Shown piece by piece: positions 20,590 through 32,900 of a DNA stretch of 64,000 nt; position 1 is the first letter of the stretch, and each line of letters opens with the position of its first letter. The DNA comes from Vigna angularis. Taxonomy: Eukaryota > Streptophyta > Magnoliopsida > Fabales > Fabaceae. The notes below the pieces were generated by a model. That model had not been told where the DNA came from. It saw only the letters and a list, made by a program, of their open reading frames with translations, and did not search any database. Location: positions 26,525,501 to 26,589,500 of the forward strand of contig NC_068975.1 in assembly GCF_016808095.1 (NCBI RefSeq), written 5' to 3'. The position numbers and the translations under genes were made by a program.

Positions 20590-23085
20590 GTTGCTCACGC
20601 ACTCACCCATGGTTTGGTTTGGTTTGGTGATGGTAAAAGGGAATCCGAAGGGTGGTTTTGGTTTTTAGTTTAGTTTAGGTAGCCTAGTGGACCAAGTGAC
20701 CAACCAAACCTCCTGCCATCATTTTTCCATTCCCTATTTTCATTTTACAAGGAATGTACTTTCTTCTTTTTTTTCCACAAACGCAACCCAATTCATTTTT
20801 TTTTCTATTATTTATTTCGTTTAAATAATTACAAAACCTTACCAATACGTTTATGAACTTAATATTTATATAATTTAGCAGGTACAGATTAATTTAGTAT
20901 TTTATTATTTCTAATATTAATGGAATGACAGTAAGTATTAATTAAAAAGTTCATGGAAGTAAAAAATTAATTTGATTAAATAACTAGTTAAGAAGAACAA
21001 AATATGCATTGCAAATGTTTACAAAACGAGAAAATATGTTGGTCCTGACAATGAGACCGTATATTCAATAAAATAGTCTTTTTAACATTTCTTAGGAAGA
21101 AAAGGTTTCTTTTGAACAAAATAAATAACTTAGCGAAATATACACACTATTATAATTAAAAAATTTATTGACAAAAATGTTACTGATGTTATACTTGTTT
21201 TATTACTTTTGAAATATGAACGTGCGCACTACAGAGAGAGAAAAATCCTAAGCATTACGATACAAAAATTATCTTATTTAACCTAATTATAACTTGCAAT
21301 ACTGTTTATTTGTATAAGACGTTTAATTAAAAACAAATCGTATCTTAAATTTAATAATGACGTTTTTTTAAAACATTGCTTTTATGTTCATAAAAATTTA
21401 TCATGAGGCAGCATGGTATAATGTGTTTCTTTAATCAACAACCAGCTTGTAGTTGAAACCTCTACTCACAGATTTCATTCATTTCAAGTTTGTTTTCAAT
21501 TGACAATGACTAACTGAAGAGTGATTACTTTGACGTGTTCCATTTGTATTCCTACTGCTGTTTTGTTTTCATGCTTTCTTTTCATTATATGGAAACAAAT
21601 TTGTACCGTGCATTGTGAGGGCACATTATAGAATCGTAAATATTTCATTTTAGTAGTATATTTTGTTTTAAACACAGATAGTTGAATAACTTTATATAAC
21701 AGTTCAAAAATGAAACTTGTATTTAACACATTTTTTTTCATTCTAAACTATTCCATGACAAATTAAAACACCCTTTAATGAGTATCTTCAAGGGATATTG
21801 CCGTAAAGTGATCATAATGATAAAAAAACATTTACTACTCAACAATCTTGGACGTTAATAAATTACAAATAAAATTTAATCACGATAGGATTTTGTTTAA
21901 AATATTCATGAAAGTGAATTATACTGGACATGTAATACAATATAGTCTTTACGATAATTTTTATTTTGGCAGATAAAAATCCAATATAATTGGACCGAGT
22001 CGCTCAACGATAAAATTTATCCAATAAAATTGTAACAAATACGTTGACTCGACTGTAGAGATTATAAGCGTAACCTACTTCATACTTTAATAAAGAGTAA
22101 AATCGTTTTCTTAACATGACAACTACTTTAATAAGTTATGAAGGAGCTATTTCTTGAATAGCTCTAGCTAGATAGTTTTGGTGCTAGGGCTAGTACCCCG
22201 TCCCAACTTCCATAACTCTACAAATCCATAAAAACTTCTCTTTAGCTTATTATTGCTTTACTATTTCTTATATAACATGTCGACTTTCTAGATATTCAAC
22301 ACGACATGCTAAACAACAGCTGCAAAAAGTAGTACTTCGAGTATATTAATTCGATACGAATAAATATGATTCAAACAAAAATAAAAAATAACAAATTGCC
22401 AGGAAAAGAACCGTCATAAAAAAATAAGTTTCAATTCGATTTAACTAAAGCTGCGACCAAAACTGTAGGAAACATTCAAACTCATCTTCAAAACCGTTTC
22501 GAGTCTTTACTCCAGACAAAACTACTTAAATATGCCAAGAGGCCTTCACTCTAATCTTTTTTCTTTAGCTCTTGAACCCCGAATACAATTAAAAACAACG
22601 TCATAAGGTAAAACAAGGGCGTTCAATCTTTTTCTCTGCCCTACCACATGAAATTCAGCTTTGTGTCTGTACCTAAACACATTGCGAAAACAAGGGGGTT
22701 CAATGTTATTTGACACTTAAGAGGCTAAAGTGGCGTTGTTTGTATTTTCCTCATCCAAAACTTCGGTTAAGCCAGGCTGAATCGAAAAGGTATACAGAAT
22801 TGATGAATAAAAACACTTACTCAGTTGAACTTTAATGGTATTCTACAAGATTACGCAAAATAACTCACTACCTCGATTTACCAAATATTAGAAAGCAAAG
22901 TTAAACACGAGCTCTCAAAATTGTTCAATTGCTAGTATTCAACATATGAAGTTATAAGCAAACATAAAATAAAATAAGGATCAACACTTGTGCCAAAACA
23001 TCTCATTCTATAATTCTAGCATAAGATAAAATAACAACTACAAAGCACCGAAACCAATATAACCTTAGAATCGAAATAAGATTTC
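20590..23085. other. AT-rich intergenic DNA between the GeBP-like and eS24 genes
   Basis: The first ~150 bases are the GeBP-like gene's upstream region, with TGGTTTGGTTTGGTTTGGTG repeats. The rest is AT-rich with no ORF similar to a known protein. No transposon termini were recognised. The part next to 23090 is likely the eS24 3' UTR. Confidence 0.45.
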
Positions 23086-23092
23086 TCATATC

Positions 23093-24700
23093 TTATTTCT
23101 TCTTTCCAGCCTTAGCAGCATCAGAAGCCTTCGTCTGCACAAAATAAAACATGCCATATTTTATTTATCATTTAATCAAGCAAATCATGATATTTTATAA
23201 TTTATTTTATAATTTAATACAAAATTACCTTCTTTACTCCACGAATCTTCTTTGCTCTGTTTTTCCTCTCCTTCATTTGTTTCCTCGACTTTTCTACCTT
23301 AGTGTCAAGACCATTCTGTAATAGATATAAATTAGTATGCTAGCACAAAATGATGCAGCAGCTGCTGCTAGACATGTATATTACAAAATTCATTCAGCAC
23401 AGAAAACAAAACCGCAGATGACAATATATTCAATGCGGCTAACACTAAGTCGAAAAATAAAACATAATGGAATCAATTCATAGTAAAAAAGAACAGGATG
23501 GCAACAGTAACCATTACCAACCTAAATAAATCTAATGTTTCTTAAGAAAATTATAACCAATCTTTATACTCCAAAGAAACTAGTTTAAATACTTATTTCT
23601 AAAACAATGGCAACAGTCTTGAAACAATGAAATGGATTACAGTGTCACATCTGTATTTGCAGTAAAAATGACTCACCGGGAGGAAAAATTACTGGAACAG
23701 GTGATAGCAATAATGTAAGGAAAAATAACAGTAACAGTGATATTGCATTAACAAAATGAGATCACAAAACACAAAATTTCAGGCTAAATAAAGTCAGGTA
23801 AGGTTACTGATTGTTGACTCACCCTGATAAGCCTGTACTTGGGCTCGTACTTCTTTGCATTGTCGACTGAATCATAAATCAAACCAAAACCAGTAGATTT
23901 GCCACCACCAAAATGTGTTCGGAATTTGAAGACGAATACAGTGTTTGGGTCTTTGACGTCGTACATTCTAGCAAGCTTCTCCTTGAGTTCAGCCTATTAT
24001 TTCAAGATAGACACAACAAATTAATTCAAAAAATCCTAGTGTAATTGTCAATGAATAACATCTCAAAAATTGACACAGTTGATAGCAAGGGATATTGACA
24101 GTTTCTGAATTCCCTAAAAAGTTATTTAAAAAAATACTTAAAATCTAAAACGAAAGTACCTTGGAAACATTTGCCCTCCCTGGATGAAGTACGTCCACAA
24201 CCTGCAACACAAACATGTATATATAGAAGGATTAGTGGTGCCGTCGCTAAGAATCACTCAAGCTTTAATTAGGAAAACAACTTCCACATTCCATAACCTA
24301 GTAGACAACTAACTAAGAAATACGAACCACCCTACTGGCCGACAATCATATAAATGTGAAAATCACACCACTCGTTGCATAGATTCAGATCAAAAGTGCT
24401 CTAACAATAGGCAATTAAACAAAATCGCTTCGTCAAGCCACACGGCTCAATTAAATATACACGATTCCCACACAAAGGCACAACCGATCAGTCAGAATCA
24501 TACGGCGGATATGTGAGCAGCAACAAAAATCAGAAACAAAAAATAAACAAGACTCGGAAATGCAGTTTAAACAATCATTTGCATTTGCAGATTTGTATCG
24601 GAAAAAAAAAAGTACAAGGAAAACTCACAAACTGCTTCCTGGAAAGAAGCCTGTTAGTCATGAACTTGCGAGTTCGGATTGTAACAGCCTTGTCCGCCAT
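23093..24700 (-). CDS. RPS24: 40S ribosomal protein eS24 (RPS24), 5 exons
   Basis: Exons on the minus strand: 24629-24700, 24160-24201, 23823-23993, 23229-23315 and 23093-23134. Every intron has GT-AG ends and the joined frame is 414 nt, 137 residues, which fits plant eS24. The protein starts [19 protein letters not shown], carries the core [17 protein letters not shown] and [15 protein letters not shown], and ends in a strongly basic tail ([15 protein letters not shown], then AKAGKKK). eS24 is a small-subunit protein used in 18S rRNA maturation and cytosolic translation. The promoter shows the expected telo-box and site II elements. No defect was seen, so this is probably a working copy. Confidence 0.95.
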
Positions 24701-24787
24701 ACTGTTGGGTGAGGTTTGGCACCGAAGAACTTCACACAGATGCGGTTACAGCAGCTCCACAACACGCACACTAAGAAATACAGAGCG

Positions 24788-24884
24788 AAACCCTAACCTT
24801 TTTATAAACACTAGGGTTTAGATAGCAAACGGGCTGGGCTAAACTTTGAACGCGTAAGTAATATGGGGTTTTTTGGTATGGGCT
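24788..24884 (-). promoter_or_regulatory. eS24 promoter: telo-box, TATA-like and site II elements
   Basis: Upstream of the eS24 start lie AAACCCTAA (24788-24796, telo-box), a TATAAA-like string at 24801-24808, an inverted telo-like TAGGGTTT at 24813-24820, and site II motifs (GGGCT) in GGGCTGGGCT at 24831-24840 and ATGGGCT at 24878-24884. Telo-box plus site II (TCP-binding) pairs are the standard arrangement of plant ribosomal protein promoters. Confidence 0.75.
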
Positions 24885-24930
24885 TTTTTGGTTCTTAAAA
24901 CTAAAAATCTTTACCAGCATCTGACCTAAC

Positions 24931-25758
24931 CAACTCTTTCTGCACACCCAGCTTTCAATCTACGATCAAATGTCCATTTTACCCTTAATAAAAAAAATAT
25001 TATAAGCAAATTTTTTCGGTCTTTTCCAATTTTGTCTTCTTTTCTTCGCACCTGGTATCTCTTCACCGTTTATTTAATATAACAGCTAGTGTAATACAAA
25101 ATTGCCTACCAGATTATAGAATTTGTAATGTAATTTTTTTTCTTAAATTTTATCTTTATATTATTGGTTGTAGAATCTGAAATATAAATTTTATAAGTAT
25201 GTTTGAAAATGTATTTTTATTGTGTATATTATGTATTGTGTATTTTAAATTGTATACTTTTATAATATAAATTTTATATTTTGGAATATATAATTTGAAA
25301 GAATTTTTTATTTTGTATTACATAATTACAATAAAAAAAGTGTGTATTTTTTTATTCTCATTTGTATTTTTCATAATATATCACAATTACCACCTCAAAA
25401 ACTCAAAAGCTAATAAAATTATTATTTTTTAACTCAAAAGCTGATAAAAAAAATTCAAAGTGTAAGAAGGTGAAATAAAAAAATTATTTTAGATTATGCA
25501 TTTTCTATTTTATATATTGAAATGTGAATTCATGATGGACAGATATATTTTGGATTGCAAAAACATAATTGGAAATGTATAATTTGAAATACTAATATAT
25601 TTCAAATTACATATCTTAGCATACAAAGATTGTATAGCAAAGAAATTTATAACTGATAATATAATTTTTGTATTTTAAATTATATATTTTCAAAACATTT
25701 AATCTAAAAATAGTGATAAAATTAAACTTGCCATGTGCATGAAGGTGCCCGAAGAACC
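24931..25758. mobile_element. Non-autonomous DNA transposon, copy 1 (short TIR, internal TTTGAAAT repeats)
   Basis: The left end reads AACTCTTTCTGCACACCC and the right end GGTGCCCGAAGAACC, imperfect inverted repeats. The left subterminal part contains TCCATTTTACCCTTAATAAA. The interior is made of repeated strings like ATATAATTTGAAA and GTATATTTTAAATTGTA. The same termini, subterminal TTACCC-TTAATAAA string and interior repeats recur in inverted orientation at 49219-49895, which is better preserved. Boundaries here are approximate to ~5 bases. Confidence 0.55.
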
Positions 25759-25770
25759 TTAAGGAATATA

Positions 25771-26023
25771 GGTTAAATATATTTCAGTCATTAAATTTAA
25801 TTTATGTGAAATTAAAATTTGTTCGTACATTTTGGTTCTCAATATTAAAAAATAAATGAATATAATCTATTTAATTTAACTATGTTAAAAAAAAAGATAA
25901 TATTTAAGTTGTTTATATCATTTTAGCATATTTCAATTCAAATGTCAAATTGACATATCATAGTTTAAGAGATTGACGAATTTAAATTTTGCGTTCATTT
26001 TAAAGATTAAAAATATATTTAAT
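25771..26023. mobile_element. Divergent MITE related to the element at 114-410
   Basis: It starts GGTTAAATATATTTCAGTC and ends with the inverse GATTAAAAATATATTTAA. The interior holds a weak inverted repeat, as in the better preserved element at 114-410. It sits 13 bases from the neighbouring transposon end, so insertions are stacked here. Confidence 0.45.
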
Positions 26024-28860
26024 GTAAGAACCTTAAAAATTATATTTTAAAATTGATAGTATTTAAACATAGTAAAACTCAATTATTTTAATGTTAAAAA
26101 GATTTATATAAATAGGAAATTTTATAAACAAGTTTCATTATTTTAAAATATAACAACTTTCTAAAAAATCACTTGTTTGAAACTCTTTGACTTCTCTCTA
26201 AGAGTTCACACTCTTCCTTCATTTAATTGAATATCAGAGATCCTTGAAATGATATTGTGATGAACTATTCAATTTGACTAGTTTCTTCGATTGAGTAAGT
26301 CGTTGATTTCCCCTTTTCCTATGGTCATTTAGTTTTCGTCTTGCATGCGAGCTTTTCTTGCTTGCATGTGCTCTTTAAATCATCAATACAATTTTTTGTT
26401 AATCAATGGTCCTTATGACAAGTCTTGGTTGTTCTTGTGATGTCTCTGTGTGTAGATAGAACATTCGTTGAGTGGAAGGTGTTTTAGACGGTTATAGTTG
26501 TTAAAGATTGTTTTCACAAGTGATGAAAGCTAATTATACTTGTTTAAAGTTAATGTGCTTAGTTAATTATATGTATTTGTGTTGAATTGTGATTTAATGT
26601 GATATGGAGTTTGATTTAATATGTTTGAAATGTGTGTATTCATATGTATTGTGATATGTTGAAAGCATGAGTTTTTTTGTCTCTGAGTTGTAATGCCTTG
26701 GTGGGATTATTTAATTGAGTAATATGACCAAACTTTAGCTTAAAACCTAAATTTTTAAGGGGTTGAAAGTTTACTAAACAAGGATTAACTCAAGAGGAGT
26801 CAAATTGTACAATCAAAGCTCAAAAAGGGTTTAGGTATTAATCCATTGTCAGACACTCTTGTAGTGTCATCGAGTATCACTAAGACAATGACCAATGTCT
26901 TACGGGTGTTGGCCACCACTTTTGAACCATAGGGTGCATTAAAATAAGTGGGTTCATGGGTATTGTAGCATCGAGCGTCACTTTTTCAACGTTTGACACC
27001 ACTACTTTTTTATAATCTTCGTCATTTTGGGAAAATTTGGATTCTTGCTTTCTCAGATCGAACTAAATTTTTGATAACAAATCCTAGACACATGAATTGT
27101 TACTTTGAACAATGCGTTATTTGATTTGATGTTCGTAGTTAAAAAGTTAGTCTCTTATGTTTGACTTATTTTAGGTTTCTCTTTTATTAAAAACATTATT
27201 AAAATTTGTGGGTTTGGTTTGATATTGGAATAAAAAAAGCTATATGGTGTATTAATGTCATTAGTACAAGGTGTTTTTTGGCCTTTCATGTTGAATTTGA
27301 GGTCGACGTCATATCAGGAGACGTTAATTTGACGTCAAACATATAATAATTCGACGTTTACAGTAAAGCAAATTAACGTCGAATTTTGTAAATATTCTAT
27401 GTTAATCAATTTTTTTTGTTTTTTAAAATTAATTGTGATCACTTTTTACAACTTTACGAGATTTTAAAAGCAGAAAAACAACAAATTTTAGTTTTTTGTA
27501 TTTTATAAAGCATAAACTATGAGCGTGTAAGGTAGTATCAACAACAAACAATAATAACAAACAATAAGCAAGTTCAATCAAACAACAACAAACATTTTCA
27601 ACTAAACAAGAACAACAAACAAGTTAAAAAAAATAACAAACAAGTTCAACAAATAAGTTTTTCAAAACGAAAACGAAAATTAACCTTCAAAAGATGGGTT
27701 CGTCGAAATAAAGTTTTGCCACCGGTGAGAGAGAGAGCAAAATGCGCCTATGAAGGAGAAGAACACGAAAATAATCGGTCAAAACAAATGAAAATCATAC
27801 CTAAAGTAGTTAATTAACATGCATTTGTAACAAATGAAAGAAAGATTACATGTGATAGTCGTCAAACTTCGTTCCAAAAAAGTTTGAGCAGAGAAGATGG
27901 TATCGCGCGCTAAGATAAAGTGAATGAATTTTCAATCTTCCGTTCTAATTTTTATTAAATTCACTAACCTTTTAATGTCTAATGCTGGAGCATTCAACGT
28001 TTTATATCTTTTTTACGTATAATTCTAGGAAATTCAGCGTCATATGTAAATACATCTTCGCACCAAACATTTTCGCAAAATTTACCCAATATAACAAATT
28101 GACGTCGAATTACAATTTGAAACGACGTCTAATAATTGCATTTATTTACAAAAATGTCACCGGTCATTTTTAACGTTGACTATTCAGTGCTTGGACGTTG
28201 AACGCGTGACGTTATACGCTGTTTTTGTACTAGTGTGTATAAATGTATGTGTATTAATGATTTTTATGAGTGTTCGGAATATGTGTATAAATGTTTTGTG
28301 TATATGAATGAATTTTTGTATGAAATAATGGTTAACAAGGATGAAGTAAAGTATGTTTTGTTTTAGAGAAATGAATTTTGTGGGGAAAATCCCATTTGTT
28401 GTGTAGTTTATGTATTAATTTGGGAGTTCAGATGTTGGAGATTATCCTATCATTCTAATAACCATTCAAACTCAGATAAAGTAAAATGGGATATGTGGTG
28501 AAAGGTGCGAGAGGTCCTAACTTAGGGGTTTAATATTGGCAAAAATTGTTAATGATTAACTTTGTGTATAGCAGGGTGAAATATATTGACAATAACTCCG
28601 AAAAACAATAGAGACTACCACAAGTGTTAAATAATCCCTCAAGATTTGATATCAATGTTTGTATCTGGGTAATTGAGTATTTTTATAGTTTTCTCTTGTA
28701 AATTGTATCAGTTAATGAATGATTGATAAAATCTTATAACCCTAAAATATATGTTTTATATATGATACTCTTTGTGTGAATTAGTTCATCTTTTTTATTT
28801 GTTTGTTTTTTATGTGTTTTGTTTCTTTTTTGCCACAATTACTTTAATGATGTGAATAAA
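26024..28860. mobile_element. Probable decayed LTR-type sequence hosting a CACTA insertion
   Basis: The stretch begins TGTAAGAACCTTAAAA, a TG-start typical of Ty3-type LTRs. It includes a phrase rich in GAGTATCACT, GAGCGTCACT and TTGACACCAC that resembles legume gypsy LTR sequence as I remember it. No coding remnants, primer-binding site or second LTR were found, so it may be a solo LTR. The right border is not defined. Interrupted at 27259-28235 by a CACTA-type element. Confidence 0.3.
27259..28235. mobile_element. Non-autonomous CACTA (En/Spm) transposon, 977 bp
   Basis: The right end, read inward on the minus strand, is CACTAGTACAAAAACAGCG; the left end is CATTAGTACAAGGTG, one mismatch in the CACTA core. 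The bases outside both termini are TGT (27256-27258 and 28236-28238), a perfect 3-bp target duplication as expected for CACTA elements. The subterminal regions are packed with ACGTC/GACGT motifs in both orientations (for example GGTCGACGTC, TTCGACGTTT, AACGTCGAATT, TTGACGTCGAATT, ACGTTGAACG). Such motifs are the usual transposase-binding repeats of this superfamily. No transposase ORF is present, so movement would need a partner in trans. Confidence 0.8.
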
Positions 28861-29640
28861 TGAAGATATACTTGATAAAGACATCTCTTGTGATTAAGGA
28901 GTCAATTGTGTGAATAGTTAGACCGTATCAAACTATGTTAGATAATCTTATCATAGAACCATAATATAATAGTTTGAGAATACATAAGTAATATTTATTG
29001 TAATATATTGTATTGTTTTTGTTTTTTTTTAATATTTATAATGAAATTTATATATATTTTTTAATATCTCACCATGATATATATTATATATTTTTTAATA
29101 TTGATAATGAAATATTTTATTTTTGTTTTTTAATATTTGTAATGAAATATTTTATTTGAATATCGTAGTAATCCAACTAAGGGGCTTAAAGTGTTATTTC
29201 GTAACCAATATTTTATTTTTCTTTTGAATATTTATAATAAAATATTTTATTTTAATATCGTAATAATCAAGCTTAAAGTTTTATCTAATAACCTGAACGT
29301 GAACCTAACTGATATTTTTTAAAATTCAACAAAATGAATTGTAAATATTTTTTTTCCTAAAGTGTAACTATTTACAGTAAAACTTACAAAATTTGAGTAT
29401 TAGTTAAAAAATAACGACATAATAAGTCTCGTTTAAATAAAAATAAATAACCAGCACTAAAAGTACTTGGAAACTTACAAAATGAAAGGGTAATATAAAT
29501 GGTTAAATACTTAGATGTATATTATTCTTATAGTAAACATACTATTTCTAAAAAAACAAACAAACTCATACCATGTTTTTATTAAAAGTAATAGAAAAAG
29601 AAATGTCTGTTAGAAAAATCCACCAAGCATAAAATTGTAG
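28861..29640. other. AT-rich intergenic DNA upstream of FLAP1
   Basis: Very AT-rich, with repeated short phrases (TTTTTAATATTTATAATGAAAT and close variants at about 29027, 29098, 29136 and 29225) that form a degenerate tandem or dispersed array. No gene was seen. The FLAP1 leader probably starts within the last ~200 bases before 29972. Confidence 0.4.
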
Positions 29641-29971
29641 TTGTTGTAATAGTTAATAACAGTTAATAATTAACACAGAAAAAAATAAAAAACAGGGATA
29701 TGCAATATGGATTGAGCCACGTGGCCATGATAAATGAAAAACAGAATTACAGTGAAAAGGACAGAGATTTGGGGATGAGATGGGTTTGTGAAAACGCGGG
29801 CCATCCTGCTTACATGGCCAACCCTTACACACAAATCCCAATTCTCCATTTTCCTCTCTTTCTAAACCCACCAACATATCTTCTCCACCTTCTTCATCTT
29901 CTTCCTCAAAACCCAAATTCTTCGTTACAAAACCAATCACATCTCATTTCAACCCAATTCAGTTTGATTCC

Positions 29972-32900
29972 ATGACCATGCCATTAACGCTCTTGCTCCA
30001 ACCGAATCTCTCCCACTTCAAATCCACCCAATTGCCTCCTCTTCCTCGTCGCACGAACTTCGATAGCCTCGTTCCAATACCAGACTCTAAACGCCGCGTT
30101 TTCACTGTAAAATGTCTCTCATCGCGCAATTCCCAAAACATGTCTAGTTCGCAATCGGCGTGGGAGGTTCTCTCGAGCACACTGTCGAACACGTTGAAGG
30201 CGCTGAAGAAACCGGCAATAGCCGCGCTCTTGGTGGGGCTGTTATTAATGTACGATCCAAATTCTGCATTCGCGGCTTCTGGAGGAAGAATGGGAGGAAG
30301 GTCGTTTTCTTCTTCTTCGTCTTCTTCTTCGTCGAGGAGTTATTCAGTGCCGAGGACTTCGGGGTCGGGGTTCTCCTATTCGGCGCCGTATTACGCACCT
30401 TCTCCATTCGGTGGGGTTTATGTGGGGCCCGCCGTAGGGGTGGGAGTGGGTGCGGGTTCGAGTTTCTTTTTTATCTTAGCGGGGTTTATGGCCTTTGTTT
30501 TGGTTTCTGGCTTTCTTTCGGATCGCTCCGAGGGTAGTGTGCTTACTGCTGCTGACAAAACCACCGTGCTAAAGCTTCAGGTTTGCCAAACTTAACAACT
30601 TTTAGTTTATTTTACTCATTATCTTTTTTGCTCTTTGTAATTAGCTATGCGTCATGTTTTTGTATCCGTGTTGTGGTTTTGAGTCTGAAAGCTAAACAGC
30701 TGGTCTTACTTTTCTAAACCAAAGGTTTCACACTTTGTTGTTGTTTGGATTGGGTTTAGAGGGCTTACTTGTTGGCGATTTGTTAGCTACCGATGTTACT
30801 GTGTTAGTTTATTTAGTCTTGGTTCTGAAGTTTTTTTGTGAATTTGGATGGAAGTGGTTTTCTTTTACGTTGGGTTGTTGGGTACGAGTTTGAGCAGGTT
30901 GGAGATCCATTTCTTCTGCTGAGATGAGACATGAGGCTTCTAAGTATGGGGGTTAGGATTGACACTCACTGTCGGTTTGGGTAGAAGGGCTTGGTCCATA
31001 GGGAGGGGTGCCTGCTCTGGCACTTAGCAGTGCTGCGAGAAACAAAAAAAAGCCTAGTAAGGCTAATAGTTGTTGAATGAAATTAGATGCATGTTAAGAA
31101 TAATTCAAAAGGAAACAATAATAGGTTACTCGGACTATTGTAGGAGATGATGGTTGGAAAGTATAAGTAAGGCCAAGGGAATACAGAGAGGGCCATAGAA
31201 ATGTTGCATTTTATGGCATATATGAAAGGAATGAAAGAGGGTTCGAATGGAACAAATTGACCCTCTAAACTGTATAATGAAATCTGTTTGTATTGTAATA
31301 CACTGCATCCTTCAAGTTTCCGAGAGAGATAGGTGAAGGCTAATGCCTAACATGTTATTGGTAAATTAATTTTGGATGAGTGAAAGGGATACATTGAAAT
31401 AAGCTGTGAAGCTGTATCAGAAGTCGTGGCACTGAAGAACGCGTCAGAGATTACAGTTGATCAGTGAGTAAAGAAACTAATTCACGTGTCTTCTGTCAGA
31501 TATTGAGAAGAAGTAAAATGTCTTGACGTTTATTAAAGAAAACATCTAAGAGGTAAAATATCATGAATTGGACAATCTAAAGAGAAAGCTTCAAATTGGG
31601 TAACTGGTTTTCTAGTTGTTTATGCTCTACCGGGAACTACATCCCTGAGTGTACCCTTCCTCGTGGATTGAATGAATTTGTTCCTTTGACCCCTGATAAT
31701 GAAAACACGGGCGACACTTATCAAGCACGAAAACTTTGATGCTGATATTATTTCATTTTGTATTTTTTATTTATTATTTATTACATGTTAACCAGGAATG
31801 TCACAAGCTGTTCAATTTAAGCCACCTGACATGTGCCATGGAAACAGGAGTTGTAGTTGTAGAAAGTAAAAATGATAGACGATAAAGAGAGATTCTCAAA
31901 GCATGGCCCGTGGCTGCGTACCTGGCCTGGGATTATTGACAATTCCTCATATTACTATTTCCAATATGGAAGACTAGGGACAGAGATTTTTCGATCAGAT
32001 TTTCATCATTTTTCTTTCAGTTTCTAGGCCTTTTTTCAGATTGGTCTCAGGGTAGTGTACTTGCTGCCACTGAGTAAAATACCATCGTCAATCTTCAATC
32101 ATGGTCGTGTTTTTCAGATAAATATCCGTGCCTCCCTTTTTAGTTTCTTTCCTGATTGATTGCTGGCATTAGCATAAAGCCATGAACCATTTTGGCTACA
32201 TGCTCTTCCAGTAAGTGGTTACTACTGTTATCTAAAGTTATGCTTTGTTACCATGTTTTCTCTCACTAATGCATATACTGTTAACTTAGATTTATGATCC
32301 AATGGTTTGGGTGCCAAGATTTGTTGTCATTTTAATTGGGTTAAAAGCCTTGTTTGTCAGCTATTATTGTACAGCACACTCTTTTTCATTTTGTTCATGG
32401 TTAAATCTTTGGTGAATGTCAAATGTTCAATGGAGGTGTTGTTATTTTAGGTTGGATTGTTGGGGATGGGTCGCACACTTCAAAGGGATCTGAATAGGAT
32501 TGCAGAAGTTGCTGATACATCAACTCCACAAGGGCTGCATTTTGTGTTGACAGGTGAAGTTGCTAAATGTGCAATATTTCAGTCACTTGTTTATTGTATA
32601 TTTTTCATCACATGTTTTTTCTTGTAAGGTTAGCCAAATATGTGAACATGTTTATTATTTTCAAATTTACTATTTTTTTCAACAAGCAATGAAGGATTGA
32701 GGATTTATTTTAGTTAACTATATTGCATTGTGATATTTGTGTTCTGGTTTTTGAGGGCTTCAACTTATAGAATTCACATAATCCTGGGAAAAGTATTTTA
32801 TTGGGTGGCATTCTGTCAACGGTACCAATAGAATATGTTTAATAAAAAAGGAAATCCAGGAGAATAATGTCAGATGCATTGCATAATACTTCTGAACCCC

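Noticed and set aside
24513..24821. + strand ORF of 102 codons across the eS24 start
   Set aside because: It is antisense to eS24 exon 1 and its promoter; no similarity was recognised.
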